From NCBI GenBank assembly GCA_019635635.1, contig JAHBZB010000004.1, forward strand, positions 1 through 64,000: 64,000 bases of DNA, in the 5' to 3' direction. The notes beneath the pieces are model-generated. The model did not search any database. It had not been told where the DNA came from and saw only the letters and a list, made by a program, of their open reading frames with translations. Origin of the DNA: Xanthobacteraceae bacterium (GTDB taxonomy: Bacteria > Pseudomonadota > Alphaproteobacteria > Rhizobiales > Xanthobacteraceae). The translations under genes were made by a program, and so were the position numbers. This document shows, one piece after another, positions 25,845-35,286 of the stretch (position 1 is its first letter; each line of letters opens with the position of its first letter).

Positions 25845-27818
25845 ATGGTCACGCTGACCTTTCCCGACGGCGCACGCCGCGAATTTCAAAACGGCATTTC
25901 CGGATTGGATATTGCGAAGGGAATCTCTCCTTCGCTCGCCAAGCGCACGATCGCGATGGCGCTCGACGGCGAGGTCATGGACCTCACCGATCCGATCGAC
26001 CGCGATGCGAAGATCGAATTCATTTCGCGTGAAGATCCGCGCGCGCTGGAAATGATCCGGCATGATGCCGCGCATGTGATGGCCGAAGCTGTGCAGGAGT
26101 TGTTTCCCGGCACGCAGGTCACGATCGGCCCGTCGATCGAGAACGGCTTCTATTACGACTTCTTCCGCAATCAGCCGTTCACGCCGGAAGATTTTCCCGC
26201 CATCGAGAAGAAGATGAAAGAGATCATCGCGCGGGACAAACCTTTCACGAAAGAAGTCTGGACGCGCGAGCAGGCGAAGAAAGTTTTCAAAGACAAGGGC
26301 GAGAACTTCAAGGTCGAGCTGGTCGAAAGCATTCCCGCCGATCAGGAACTGAAAATCTACAAGCAGGGCGAATGGTTCGATCTCTGCCGCGGGCCGCACA
26401 TGCCTTCAACCGGCAAGGTCGGCAACGCCTTCAAGCTGATGAAGGTTGCGGGCGCCTATTGGCGCGGCGACGCCACCAAGCCGATGCTGACGCGCATCTA
26501 TGGCACGGCTTGGCCCGATCAGAAGCAACTCGACGATTACATTCACCGTCTCGAGGAGGCGGAGAAGCGCGACCACCGCAAGCTCGGACGCGAGATGGAT
26601 CTCTTTCATTTCCAGGAAGAGGGGCCGGGCGTCGTGTTCTGGCACGCGAAAGGCTGGTCGCTGTTCCAGTCGGTCGTCGCCTACATGCGCCGCCGTCTGC
26701 GTGGCGACTATGAGGAAGTGAACGCGCCGCAATTGCTCGACAAGGTGCTCTGGGAAACTTCCGGGCACTGGGAATGGTATCGCGAGAACATGTTCGCGGC
26801 GCAGTCGGCGGGCGATGAGGCGGAAGACAAGCGCTTCTTCGTCTTGAAGCCGATGAACTGTCCGGGCCATGTGCAGATTTTCAAGCATGGGCTGAAAAGC
26901 TATCGCGATCTTCCGGTTCGTCTTGCCGAGTTCGGCATCGTGCATCGCTACGAGCCTTCGGGCGCGATGCATGGTCTGTTGCGCGTGCGTGGCTTTACCC
27001 AGGACGACGCGCATGTGTTCTGCACCGAAGAGCAACTCGCCGCCGAGTGCCTCAAGATCAACGATCTTATTCTCTCGACCTATGACGATTTCGGTTTCAC
27101 CGGCGAATTGACGGTGAAGCTCTCGACCCGGCCCGAGAAGCGCGTCGGCGCGGATTCGTCGTGGGATCACGCGGAAGCTGTGATGACGAAGGTGCTCGAG
27201 CAGATCGCGGCTGCCTCCGGCGGACGCATCAAGACTGCGATCAATCCGGGCGAGGGCGCGTTCTACGGGCCGAAGTTCGAGTATGTGCTGCGCGACGCGA
27301 TCGGCCGCGACTGGCAATGCGGCACCACACAGGTCGATTTCAACCTGCCGGAGCGGTTCGGCGCGTTCTATATCGACGCCGACGGCGGCAAGAAGACGCC
27401 GGTGATGGTCCATCGCGCGATCTGCGGTTCGCTCGAGCGTTTCACGGGCATCCTGATCGAACATCACACCGGGCATTTCCCGCTGTGGCTCGCGCCGTTG
27501 CAGATCAAGGTCTGCACGATCACGCAGGACGCGGACGACTACGCCAGCGAAGTGCAGAAGGCGGCGTTCAAGCTCGGCCTGCGTGCGGAAGCTGATCTTC
27601 GCAACGAGAAGATCAACTATAAAGTGCGCGAGCATTCGCTTGCGAAAATTCCGGTGCTGCTTGTCGTCGGCAAGAAGGAAGCGGAGGAGCGCACGGTTTC
27701 GATCCGCCGTCTCGGTTCGCAGAACCAGACCTCGATGCCGTTAGACGCCGCGCTTAAAGCGCTCGTCGATGAAGCGCTGGCGCCGGATCTGAAGCGCGAA
27801 AAAAGCGAAGCGGCCTGA
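25845..27818 (+). CDS. thrS: threonyl-tRNA synthetase
   Basis: A 657-residue class II synthetase that charges tRNA-Thr. Domains in order are TGS (about 1-60), the editing domain with [11 protein letters not shown], the catalytic core with [13 protein letters not shown] and [26 protein letters not shown], and the C-terminal anticodon-binding domain from about residue 540. Length is normal. AGGAGG precedes the ATG at 25845. The tRNA-Thr(UGU) at 59511 is one of its substrates. Confidence 0.97.
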   Translation: MVTLTFPDGARREFQNGISGLDIAKGISPSLAKRTIAMALDGEVMDLTDPIDRDAKIEFISREDPRALEMIRHDAAHVMAEAVQELFPGTQVTIGPSIENGFYYDFFRNQPFTPEDFPAIEKKMKEIIARDKPFTKEVWTREQAKKVFKDKGENFKVELVESIPADQELKIYKQGEWFDLCRGPHMPSTGKVGNAFKLMKVAGAYWRGDATKPMLTRIYGTAWPDQKQLDDYIHRLEEAEKRDHRKLGREMDLFHFQEEGPGVVFWHAKGWSLFQSVVAYMRRRLRGDYEEVNAPQLLDKVLWETSGHWEWYRENMFAAQSAGDEAEDKRFFVLKPMNCPGHVQIFKHGLKSYRDLPVRLAEFGIVHRYEPSGAMHGLLRVRGFTQDDAHVFCTEEQLAAECLKINDLILSTYDDFGFTGELTVKLSTRPEKRVGADSSWDHAEAVMTKVLEQIAAASGGRIKTAINPGEGAFYGPKFEYVLRDAIGRDWQCGTTQVDFNLPERFGAFYIDADGGKKTPVMVHRAICGSLERFTGILIEHHTGHFPLWLAPLQIKVCTITQDADDYASEVQKAAFKLGLRAEADLRNEKINYKVREHSLAKIPVLLVVGKKEAEERTVSIRRLGSQNQTSMPLDAALKALVDEALAPDLKREKSEAA

Positions 27819-27821
27819 ACG

Positions 27822-28913
27822 TTACCGCTTCGTCTGCGACTGCTGGGTGGTCGCGGCATTCTCGGGACGCGCGAGCACTTCGACTTCGCGGTCGCGTCCC
27901 GCCACGACCTTGAAGTTCGCCTGATAGGTTTTGCCGTCGTGGCGCGCGACCGCGACGTATTCGCCGTCGGCAAGTACGATCGACGGAAATGCGCCGATGA
28001 ACTCCTTGATGGAGTCGCCGCCCGGCGTCAGCACCGACCAGGAAGTGTTGGCCAGCGCTTCACCGCCGGAAGCATGCACGAGGCGTAGCGTGATCTGTGC
28101 CGCACGATGATGCACGGTCGCATCCGTCAGCCGTCCGGCTTCGATGCGCACATCGGCGGTGATCGTCGAATTGCCTTCGCCGTAGGTCGACTGCACGTAA
28201 TAATTTCCGGCCGGCAGCAGCACGAGATCGCCGGGCACCACACCGCGGATGACGGCGGGCCGATCATTGCGCGAGGCGCGTTTTTTCTTGCCGTCATTCG
28301 TCGCGCGCTGGAGAAAATTTCCTTCGTAGACATCGTAGCGGAGCTTCGCCGCCGGGATCACGGCTTCGCCGACGCGGCCGGTCAGACGAAGGCCGCCCGC
28401 CGCGACGATCAGCGTTTCGCGCGTGTTTTCGGTCAGCGTGACGCGCTGCGCGAAGCTCGCGAGTCCATAGGCGACATGCACGACATAGCGGCCGGGCGGC
28501 AGCGAAAAGGTCGGCTGCGCGTCTTTCGATTCTGAAACCAGAAACAATGGCTGCGCGGTGCCGGGGCGCTCGACGAAAATGCGCCAATAGAGCGCCCGGT
28601 TGACGTTCTGTCCTTCGGCCGAATAGCGCGCGGCGAGTGTCAGCGCATAACGAAGCGGCGCGTTGCTCGGCGGGTTTTCCTTGGCGGCGGGGCGCGGCGG
28701 CGGCGGGGTTTGCGGCTGCTGTTGTGGAGCAGGCGGCGGCGCGAGCGGCGTCGGCGGGGCCTGCGGCTCGGGGGGATTCGGGATGTTCGCAGGCGGCACC
28801 GGCGGCGGATTCGGGCCCTGAAACTGGGTGAACTGGGCAGGCACGGCCCCCGCGCTCAAAAGAAGCGCCAGAAGGCCCGCAAGCGGGCCGCGAAGGCCGT
28901 GAAAGCGCGTCAT
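27822..28913 (-). CDS. exported Pro-rich protein, unknown
   Basis: A 363-residue secreted or periplasmic protein with a signal peptide (GLLALLLSAGAVPA). A Pro/Gln-rich linker follows (residues about 30-85, with PPPAPQQQPQTPPPP). The rest is beta-rich, with two repeated SLPPGRYVVHVAYGLAS and VLLPAGNYYVQSTYGEG-type segments that look like carboxypeptidase-regulatory or beta-sandwich repeats. No enzymatic motif is seen. It converges on thrS with three bases between the stop codons. Confidence 0.75.
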   Translation of the reverse strand: MTRFHGLRGPLAGLLALLLSAGAVPAQFTQFQGPNPPPVPPANIPNPPEPQAPPTPLAPPPAPQQQPQTPPPPRPAAKENPPSNAPLRYALTLAARYSAEGQNVNRALYWRIFVERPGTAQPLFLVSESKDAQPTFSLPPGRYVVHVAYGLASFAQRVTLTENTRETLIVAAGGLRLTGRVGEAVIPAAKLRYDVYEGNFLQRATNDGKKKRASRNDRPAVIRGVVPGDLVLLPAGNYYVQSTYGEGNSTITADVRIEAGRLTDATVHHRAAQITLRLVHASGGEALANTSWSVLTPGGDSIKEFIGAFPSIVLADGEYVAVARHDGKTYQANFKVVAGRDREVEVLARPENAATTQQSQTKR

Positions 28914-29037
28914 GGCGGTCTTTTAGTCCTGAAGCCCCTGAATGCAAGCCGGGAGGTCCGGCCTTGCCCGGTCCGTAATTGGACGGTGCGGACGACCGTG
29001 CTACCGCTCCCCGGCTTTTTCGAGACCGGGAATCCGA

Positions 29038-29601
29038 ATGACTGACGCGCTGGAACTGCTCAAGACCCGCACTTCACCCAAGGCCGCCGACCTCGTGCCG
29101 CCCGCGCCGAGCGAAGTGCAACTCCGGGAAATGCTGACGATTGCCGCCCGCGTGCCGGACCACGGCATGATGAAGCCGTGGCGTTTCATCGTGCATCCGA
29201 TGGAAACGCGCGCGGCACTGGTCGAGAAACTTGCCGCGAATTTCCGCGCTGGCAATCCGAATGCCTCGGAAGGCGAAATCGACAAGCAACGGCTGCGCTT
29301 CGGCGGCAGCCCGCTGATCGTCACCGTAGTCTGCCGGATCGTGCCCAACGTGAAGGTGCCGGATGTCGAGCAGCTTCTGTCGGCGGGTGCGGCCTGCATG
29401 AATTTGCTAAACGCCGCGCAGGCGCTGGGCTTCGGCGCCAACTGGCTCACCGGCTGGGCCGCGTTCGACAAGTCGAGCAAGGAATTGTTCGGGCTCGCGG
29501 ACAACGAGCAGATCGTCGGCTTCATTCACATCGGCAGCGTGAAAGGCGAGATCTTCCAGCGCGCGCGGCCCGATCTTTCGCAAATCGTGAACAAGATCTG
29601 A
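29038..29601 (+). CDS. nitroreductase family protein
   Basis: A 187-residue FMN-dependent nitroreductase-type protein. RTSPKAADLVPPAPS and ARVPDHGMMKPWRFIV (FMN-binding head) and GAACMNLLNAAQALGFGANWLTG (flavin-binding helix) are typical of the YdjA-like group. It uses NAD(P)H to reduce nitro or related compounds. Its TGA shares a base with the ATG of the next flavoprotein gene, so the pair is translationally coupled. Confidence 0.88.
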   Translation: MTDALELLKTRTSPKAADLVPPAPSEVQLREMLTIAARVPDHGMMKPWRFIVHPMETRAALVEKLAANFRAGNPNASEGEIDKQRLRFGGSPLIVTVVCRIVPNVKVPDVEQLLSAGAACMNLLNAAQALGFGANWLTGWAAFDKSSKELFGLADNEQIVGFIHIGSVKGEIFQRARPDLSQIVNKI

Positions 29602-30212
29602 TGTTTTACGAACCGATCAAGCGCAATCATGGCCTGCCGCACGATCCCTTCAAGGCGATCGTCGCGCCGCGACCGATCGGCTGGATCAGCTCGGTCGACA
29701 AGGCGGGCAAGGTCAATCTTGCGCCCTACAGCTTCTTCAACGGGGTCGCGACCTTTCCGCCGATGGTGATGTTCGCAAGCGACGGCTTCAAGGACTCGGT
29801 CCGGAACATCAGCGAGACCATGGAGTTCGTCTGCAATCTCGCGACCTGGGATTTGCGCGAGGCAATGAACAAGACGTCGGAAAGCGTGCCGCATGAAATC
29901 AACGAATTCGAGCTTGCGGGGCTGACGCAGGCGGCTTCGAAACTCGTTGCTCCGCCGCGCGTCGCGGAAAGTCCGTGCGCGCTGGAGTGCAAGGCGACCC
30001 AGATCGTGCAGATGCGCGGCGCGGACGGAAGCGCGCGCGACAACTACGTCACCTTTGGCGAGGTCGTCGGCGTGCACATCGACGAGAAATACATCGAGAA
30101 CGGGATTCTGAACGCGGCGGCGCTGAAGCCGATCGCACGGCTCGGCTATCGCGACTACTCGGTCGTGACCGAGCTGTTCCAGATGGTGCGGCCGGACGAG
30201 AAGCGGCGCTGA
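29601..30212 (+). CDS. flavin reductase / FMN-binding split-barrel protein
   Basis: A 203-residue split-barrel flavoprotein. RPIGWISSVDKAGKVNLAPYSFFNGVATFPP is the FMN-binding opening of the flavin reductase-like family, and RDYSVVTELFQM is its conserved end. It may supply reduced flavin or act on its own substrate; its coupling to the nitroreductase suggests a shared redox role (inference). It ends exactly where the convergent lyase gene ends. Confidence 0.85.
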   Translation: MFYEPIKRNHGLPHDPFKAIVAPRPIGWISSVDKAGKVNLAPYSFFNGVATFPPMVMFASDGFKDSVRNISETMEFVCNLATWDLREAMNKTSESVPHEINEFELAGLTQAASKLVAPPRVAESPCALECKATQIVQMRGADGSARDNYVTFGEVVGVHIDEKYIENGILNAAALKPIARLGYRDYSVVTELFQMVRPDEKRR

Positions 30213-31082
30213 TTATTTCGCGACGCGCGCGAGCAAACGCTGCGCGCGCTTCAAATGCGGCTGGTCGTACATCTGGCCGTCGAGCGAAATCACGCCGGCG
30301 TTGCCTGCTGCCTTGAAAGCATCGATGAGCCGCCGCGCTTTCCCGATTTCTTCCGCGCCCGGCGTGTAAATCTCGTTGATGACCGGCACTTGGTCGGGAT
30401 GGATCGCCATCTTGCCGGTGAAACCGTCGCGGCGGCCTTCCAGCGTCTCGCGCCGCAAGCCCTCCGCGTCGCGAAAATTCGGGTAGATCGAGTCGATCGG
30501 CGCGACTTCTGCTGCGACCGCCGCGATCAGGCATTGGGCGCGGGCGAGGCGATAGGGGTCGGTGTAGTCGCCTTTCTCGTTGCGGTTGGTTTCCGCGCCG
30601 AGGTCGGCGGATAAATCTTCCGCGCCCCAGGTCATGCCGTCGAGACGCTTGCTCGAGCCGCGATACTTGTGCAGCCCGAAGAGCGCCTGCGCGCTTTCGG
30701 TGACCAGCACGAGAATGCGGGTCGCACCTTCGTCGATGTCGTAGAGCGCCTCGCGTGCGGTGATTTTTGCGTCGAGATGCACGACGTCGCCGCCGTTGCG
30801 GCTTTTGGGAAACAGGATGCCGTCGGGCTTTGCTGCGATCACCGCATCGAGATCGGCGTCCGTCACGCCGGTATCGAGTGCGTTCACGCGTACGAACAAG
30901 CGCGGGCGATCGCTTTTCCCGATATGCGCGTTCAGGTAATCGCGCACGATCTCGCGCGCTTTCGGCTTATTATCGGGCGCGACAGAGTCCTCAAGATCGA
31001 GCAGGAGCGCATCCGCGCCGCTCGTCAGACCCTTTTCGAGTTTGCGCGGCGCGTCGCCGGGAACGAACAGGTAGGAACGCAT
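30213..31082 (-). CDS. HpcH/HpaI-type CoA-ester lyase
   Basis: A 289-residue TIM-barrel lyase of the CitE/malyl-CoA-lyase group. The start is MRSYLFVPGD; LLLDLEDSVAPDNKPKAR provides the metal-site Asp/Glu region. It should cleave or form a beta-hydroxyacyl-CoA such as malyl- or citramalyl-CoA. The upstream MaoC gene overlaps its start (TGATG), so they act together. The exact CoA ester cannot be told. Confidence 0.88.
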   Translation of the reverse strand: MRSYLFVPGDAPRKLEKGLTSGADALLLDLEDSVAPDNKPKAREIVRDYLNAHIGKSDRPRLFVRVNALDTGVTDADLDAVIAAKPDGILFPKSRNGGDVVHLDAKITAREALYDIDEGATRILVLVTESAQALFGLHKYRGSSKRLDGMTWGAEDLSADLGAETNRNEKGDYTDPYRLARAQCLIAAVAAEVAPIDSIYPNFRDAEGLRRETLEGRRDGFTGKMAIHPDQVPVINEIYTPGAEEIGKARRLIDAFKAAGNAGVISLDGQMYDQPHLKRAQRLLARVAK

Positions 31083-31570
31083 CAGACGTTTACTTTGCGC
31101 TTCAGCATGAAAGCCTGCCGCTTGCATTCGGCGACCAGCTTGCCGTCCTGATTATACGTGCGGTGGTGGAAATCGACGATGCCGGCGTCGGGCCGCGACT
31201 TCGACTCGCGCTTGCCCAAGACTTCCGTCGTCACATTGACGGTGTCGCCCTCGAACAAAGGGTTCGGGAATTTCACGTCGGTCATGCCGAGGTTCGCGAT
31301 CGTGGTGCCGACCGTGGTGTCGTTGACCGAAATCCCGATCATCAGCCCGAGCGTGAACAGCGAGTTCATGAGCGGCTGGCCCCACTGGGTCTCCTTCTCG
31401 CAGAACTCGCGGTCGATATGGAGCGGCTGGGGGTTCAGCGTCATGTTCGAGAACAGCATATTGTCCATCTGGGTGACGGTCCGCCGCAGGCGGTGCTCCA
31501 TCAAGGCGCCCGCCTGAAAGTCCTCGAAATACATGCCGCCGCGGGGGTGGCGGGCCGCGTCCGATATCAT
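31082..31570 (-). CDS. MaoC-like hydratase
   Basis: A 162-residue MaoC/hot-dog hydratase. MYFEDFQAGA at the start and SNMTLNPQPLHIDREF, with the catalytic Asp/His region, are typical; GTTIANLGMTDVKFPNPLFEGDTV is the hydratase-2-like second half. Its pairing with a CoA-ester lyase recalls mesaconyl-CoA hydratase plus malyl/methylmalyl-CoA lyase pairs of the ethylmalonyl-CoA and related pathways. This is suggestive, not proven. Confidence 0.87.
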   Translation of the reverse strand: MISDAARHPRGGMYFEDFQAGALMEHRLRRTVTQMDNMLFSNMTLNPQPLHIDREFCEKETQWGQPLMNSLFTLGLMIGISVNDTTVGTTIANLGMTDVKFPNPLFEGDTVNVTTEVLGKRESKSRPDAGIVDFHHRTYNQDGKLVAECKRQAFMLKRKVNV

Positions 31571-31679
31571 CGTTTCTCTCCCGGATTGCGTTGTTAAGGT
31601 TCCGTTTACCATAAGACGCCAAGTTCCAAGCGGGTCTTTCCGCGAAGGGAGTCGCGGCGGCCCTTGGGGAACGGACGCC

Positions 31680-32711
31680 ATGCTACTCGACTCGCTCCTG
31701 AATACGGGTGAACGCGTCACCGCCGCGATCAAAAGCGCGAGCCAGCAGACCGGCATTTCCTTCGATTATCTCCTGAAAACGGCTTACCGCGAATCTGCGC
31801 TCAACCCTTCGGCGCAGGCCTCGACCTCGTCCGCGGTGGGGCTGTTCCAGTTCATCGACACGACCTGGCTTGCGACCGTCAAGGAAGACGGGCCGTCCTT
31901 CGGCTTGCAGGCGCAGGCGAACCAGATCGAGAAGACCGCTGACGGGCAATATTTCGTGCGCGATCCCTCGGTTCGCGCGGAGATTCTGGCGCTGCGGAAA
32001 AATCCGGAAATCGCCGCCAACATGGCCGCGGCGTTTTCGAAGCGCAACGCTGAGCAGATCCGCAGCGTGCTCGGGCGCGAGCCGACCTCGGGCGAACTTT
32101 ACATCGCGCACTTTCTCGGTGCGAACGGTGCGAAGCGTTTCCTGCAACTGCGCGCGGCCAATCCGAATGCTTCGGCTGCGAGCGCATTTCCGGAAGCCGC
32201 GCGCGCGAACAAGAGCATCTTCTACGGTCCGAACGGCGCGAAGAGCGTCGAGGAGACCTATCGCGGACTGGTCGCGAAACACGACAACATCCAGAACATC
32301 GCGCCTGCGGCTGCTGTCGCCAATCTACAGATCACCAATCCGCGCGCCCCGGACGAAAACAATTCGCCGATTCCGAATTTGCTGAACCGGATCGCGTCAC
32401 TCTTCATGCCCCGCCGGAGCGAACCCACGAACGGCGTGCGGCCGTTGCAGCCGGTGACGGCGAACACCGCGACCGCGTTCGCGCCGATGATTTCGCCCGC
32501 GACCCGCGCGCTCGTTGCCAACAATGTGCGGCCGGTTACGCCAACCGACGCGCAGACGCAGAACACGACGCTCGCCTACACCGCGCCGCAGGCGCAGAAC
32601 GACGCGCCGATCTTCCGCGGCCTGTTCCAGAACGGCCCGGTCGATCCGATCTCGCAGGACGTCCGCTCGCTGTGGGGCGGGGTCAATCCGTTCCTGCGCC
32701 GCACGACCTGA
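31680..32711 (+). CDS. lytic transglycosylase-like (SLT) protein
   Basis: A 343-residue protein with an N-terminal SLT-type lysozyme domain: the catalytic Glu is E38 in TAYRESALNPSA, and SSAVGLFQFIDTTWLATV follows. No classic signal peptide is seen, so export route or location is unclear. The C-terminal third is low-complexity, Pro/Thr/Ala-rich and probably disordered. It likely cuts peptidoglycan glycan strands. GGGGAACGG precedes the ATG at 31680. Confidence 0.85.
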   Translation: MLLDSLLNTGERVTAAIKSASQQTGISFDYLLKTAYRESALNPSAQASTSSAVGLFQFIDTTWLATVKEDGPSFGLQAQANQIEKTADGQYFVRDPSVRAEILALRKNPEIAANMAAAFSKRNAEQIRSVLGREPTSGELYIAHFLGANGAKRFLQLRAANPNASAASAFPEAARANKSIFYGPNGAKSVEETYRGLVAKHDNIQNIAPAAAVANLQITNPRAPDENNSPIPNLLNRIASLFMPRRSEPTNGVRPLQPVTANTATAFAPMISPATRALVANNVRPVTPTDAQTQNTTLAYTAPQAQNDAPIFRGLFQNGPVDPISQDVRSLWGGVNPFLRRTT

Positions 32712-32816
32712 AGCGCCGCGCTTTTCCGGTTAACGATTCCTGAAAATTCTCGGTGAACGCTTTGTTAAGCGGGCATGCCTAGGCTGATCGCGAATTCAAT
32801 TCGCGTGGGGCCGGTA

Positions 32817-33956
32817 ATGATCGTTCGCCAGTTTCTGATGTGGATCCAGACGGCGCCACCGGAAGAACGAGCGGACGCAACCAGCGCACTCGCGCGCGCC
32901 TATCTCTATTCCGAACTTTCGAGCGGCGACCGGCTGGCGGCGGAAGCGGCGATGACGGTGCTGCTCGACGATCCGTCGGTGCTGGTGCGCCGGGCGCTCG
33001 CGGAGTCGCTTGCGTCTTCCGAATACGCGCCGCGCACGGTGCTGCTCGGTCTCACGCAGGATCAGCTCGACATCGCCGAAATCGTCGCCGAGTGTTCGCC
33101 TGCGTTGCTGGACGTCGAACTCGTCGATCTCGCGGCAAGCGGGAAGGAGCGGTTGCAGCTTGCGATCGCATCGCGCGAAAAGATTTCCCGCGCGGTAGCC
33201 GCAGCGATTGCCGAAGTCGGTTCGGCCTCCGCCTGTCTCGTGCTGCTCGAAAATCCGGCGGCCGATCTTACGGGTGCTGCGCTCGCGCGCATCGCCGAGC
33301 GCCACGGGCATCTCGCCGCGATCCGCGACGAACTGCTCGCGCGCGAGGACCTGCCGACCGAAACGCGGCAGGCGCTGGTCGCGATCCTCGCCGAAACGCT
33401 TGCGCGCTTCGTCACACATAGGGAATGGCTGCCGGAAGCGCGCGCCAAGACGGTCGCGCGCGAAGCCTGCGACCGCGCGACGGTCGCCATCGCCGCCGGG
33501 CAGACGCCGGAGCAGGTGGCGGCACTCGTGCGCCATCTCGCGCAGACCGGGCAATTGACCGGTGCGCTTTTGATGCGCGCGCTGCTTTCGGGCAATACGC
33601 AGTTTCTGATCGATGCGCTTTCGGAGCTTTCGGGGCTTTCGGCGCGGCGCATTTCCTCGATCCTCGCCGACCGCTCGGGCCACGGCTTTCGTGCGCTGTT
33701 CGAGAAGGCGGGGCTGCCGCAGGGCGCCTACGGCGCGTTCCGCGCGGCGATCGAGGTCGTGCACGAGATGGGCTTCGCAGGCGCCCCCGGCTATTCGGCG
33801 CTCGGGCGCGGCATGGTCGAGCAGGTGATCGCGCGCTACGCGCCGGAGTCTTTCGGCGAGCTCGACGAGCTCTACGCGCTCCTGCGCCGCTTCGCGGCGG
33901 AAGCCGCGCGCGACGAAGCGCGGCACTTCACGGCCGATCTGGTCGCGGCGGCGTAA
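32817..33956 (+). CDS. DUF2336-family protein
   Basis: A 379-residue all-alpha protein of the DUF2336 family (PF10098), common in Alphaproteobacteria, with repeated short helices like a HEAT array (SLASSEYAPRTVLLGLTQDQ and others). Its role is unknown. It lies next to a Hpt protein and a receiver-domain protein, so a signalling link is possible. Start 32817 is used for the MIVRQFLMWIQ head; an ATG at 32775 is possible. Confidence 0.82.
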   Translation: MIVRQFLMWIQTAPPEERADATSALARAYLYSELSSGDRLAAEAAMTVLLDDPSVLVRRALAESLASSEYAPRTVLLGLTQDQLDIAEIVAECSPALLDVELVDLAASGKERLQLAIASREKISRAVAAAIAEVGSASACLVLLENPAADLTGAALARIAERHGHLAAIRDELLAREDLPTETRQALVAILAETLARFVTHREWLPEARAKTVAREACDRATVAIAAGQTPEQVAALVRHLAQTGQLTGALLMRALLSGNTQFLIDALSELSGLSARRISSILADRSGHGFRALFEKAGLPQGAYGAFRAAIEVVHEMGFAGAPGYSALGRGMVEQVIARYAPESFGELDELYALLRRFAAEAARDEARHFTADLVAAA

Positions 33957-33962
33957 GCGGAA

Positions 33963-34571
33963 TTACTGCTTCTTCTCGGGGAGTGCGATCCGGGGCGCGG
34001 CGTCGCCGGCAATCGCGGCGTAGCCGTCTTTCATTTCGGCGGCGAGAAAGTGCTCGACCATGACCGCGAGGCGCTCGGAAATCTCGAGGCCGTAAGGATT
34101 GAGCGGATCGTGGACTTCTTCGCGCACCAGCGCGCGGATCGCATCGACGTGGTGGTCGATGATCGCCGGAGAAATCTTCGAGGGGTCGGGAGCGTGCCGC
34201 AGCAGGCGGCACAGGCTGGTCGCAAGCCGTTCGGCCAGCGGATAGCCGAGGGTCGCAGCGCCCCCTTTGATGTCGTGCGCGGGCATGAACAGTCCGTCGG
34301 CGGAGGAGCGGCTCAAACCCTTTTCACGAATGATCTGGCGCGCGGCGTCGATGCGGTTGCACTCGTCCATCATCCAGGCGCCGAATTCGCTTTTCAGTTC
34401 GCCGAGCGCGGCTTCCGCCTTCGCGACCACGGACATATCGATATGGCCCGGTTCGCGCGTCTGTTTCACGACGCTTCTGAGCTTGTGCGGCGGCACGATG
34501 ACCGAATGATCGTCGAAGCGCTTCTCCGGCGGATTCTGGTCTTGCGGCGGCTGCTGGGACTGCTGCGTCAT
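33963..34571 (-). CDS. Hpt-domain phosphotransfer protein
   Basis: A 202-residue cytoplasmic protein with a histidine phosphotransfer domain: the phospho-accepting His99 is in PAHDIKGGAATLGYP, followed by the LATSLCRLLRHA helix. The N-terminal 45 residues are Gln/Pro-rich and disordered. It may relay phosphate to the receiver protein encoded just upstream (34595) and possibly to others. The partner kinase is not in the window. Confidence 0.87.
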   Translation of the reverse strand: MTQQSQQPPQDQNPPEKRFDDHSVIVPPHKLRSVVKQTREPGHIDMSVVAKAEAALGELKSEFGAWMMDECNRIDAARQIIREKGLSRSSADGLFMPAHDIKGGAATLGYPLAERLATSLCRLLRHAPDPSKISPAIIDHHVDAIRALVREEVHDPLNPYGLEISERLAVMVEHFLAAEMKDGYAAIAGDAAPRIALPEKKQ

Positions 34572-34594
34572 GGCGGGTTACCTAACTCGCTTGC

Positions 34595-35185
34595 CTACGC
34601 GGCGTTCCCGGGCCGCTGTGATGCGGCGTCGGCCTGCTTGCGCTGTTGCTGGAGACGATTGTCGAGCGGCGCGACTTCGATGATTTCCGCGTCCGCCGTG
34701 CCCTTGCGGCGCTCGGGGCCGGCATATTTTGCGTTCACGGTGCGGCGGCGGTCAGGGCCGAAATAATCCTTGGTGCGGATAAAGGGCCGCGGCGAGAGCA
34801 CGACGGAGAGGATGCGCTCGTAGAGCGATTTGGCGGCGACCGGCTTGGTCAAAAACTCGGTCACGCCGGCATCGCGCGCTTCCATCACGCAGCGCTTCTC
34901 GGAGTGACCCGAAAGCATGATGATCGGCACGAAGCGCGTCACCGGCGAATTGGAGTTGCGTACGGTCTTGGTGAACTCGATGCCGTCGTAGACCGGCATG
35001 GCCCAGTCGGTGATCACGATGTCAGGCTTCTGCGAGGTGAACATTTCGAGGCCGTTGGCGCCATCTTCGGCTTCGAAGATTTCGCGCGAACCGAAGCCGT
35101 GCAAAAGCTGGCGGACGATGCGCCGCATGTGGGCGTTATCGTCGATCACCAGGAATTTCAGACGGTTGAAGTCGATCCGGATCAT
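34595..35185 (-). CDS. receiver-domain response regulator with GPDRR/GPERR tail
   Basis: A 196-residue CheY-like receiver. The acidic pocket D15-D16, phospho-acceptor D60 (IVITDWAMP) and K114 (FLTKPV) are present. There is no DNA-binding domain. The tail carries two copies of a short motif, YFGPDRRR (141-148) and YAGPERRK (154-161), 13 residues apart, known in alphaproteobacterial regulators but of unclear function. It is 23 bases upstream of the Hpt gene on the same strand. Confidence 0.9.
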   Translation of the reverse strand: MIRIDFNRLKFLVIDDNAHMRRIVRQLLHGFGSREIFEAEDGANGLEMFTSQKPDIVITDWAMPVYDGIEFTKTVRNSNSPVTRFVPIIMLSGHSEKRCVMEARDAGVTEFLTKPVAAKSLYERILSVVLSPRPFIRTKDYFGPDRRRTVNAKYAGPERRKGTADAEIIEVAPLDNRLQQQRKQADAASQRPGNAA

Positions 35186-35286
35186 GGTCGCCTGGACTCC
35201 GTGGCTCCAGGACGAGCCGAACGCGGATACCGCCCGCCATTAGGGGGGCGCAGGCTTAATTTTCGGTTGAAATGGCCGATCCGGGC

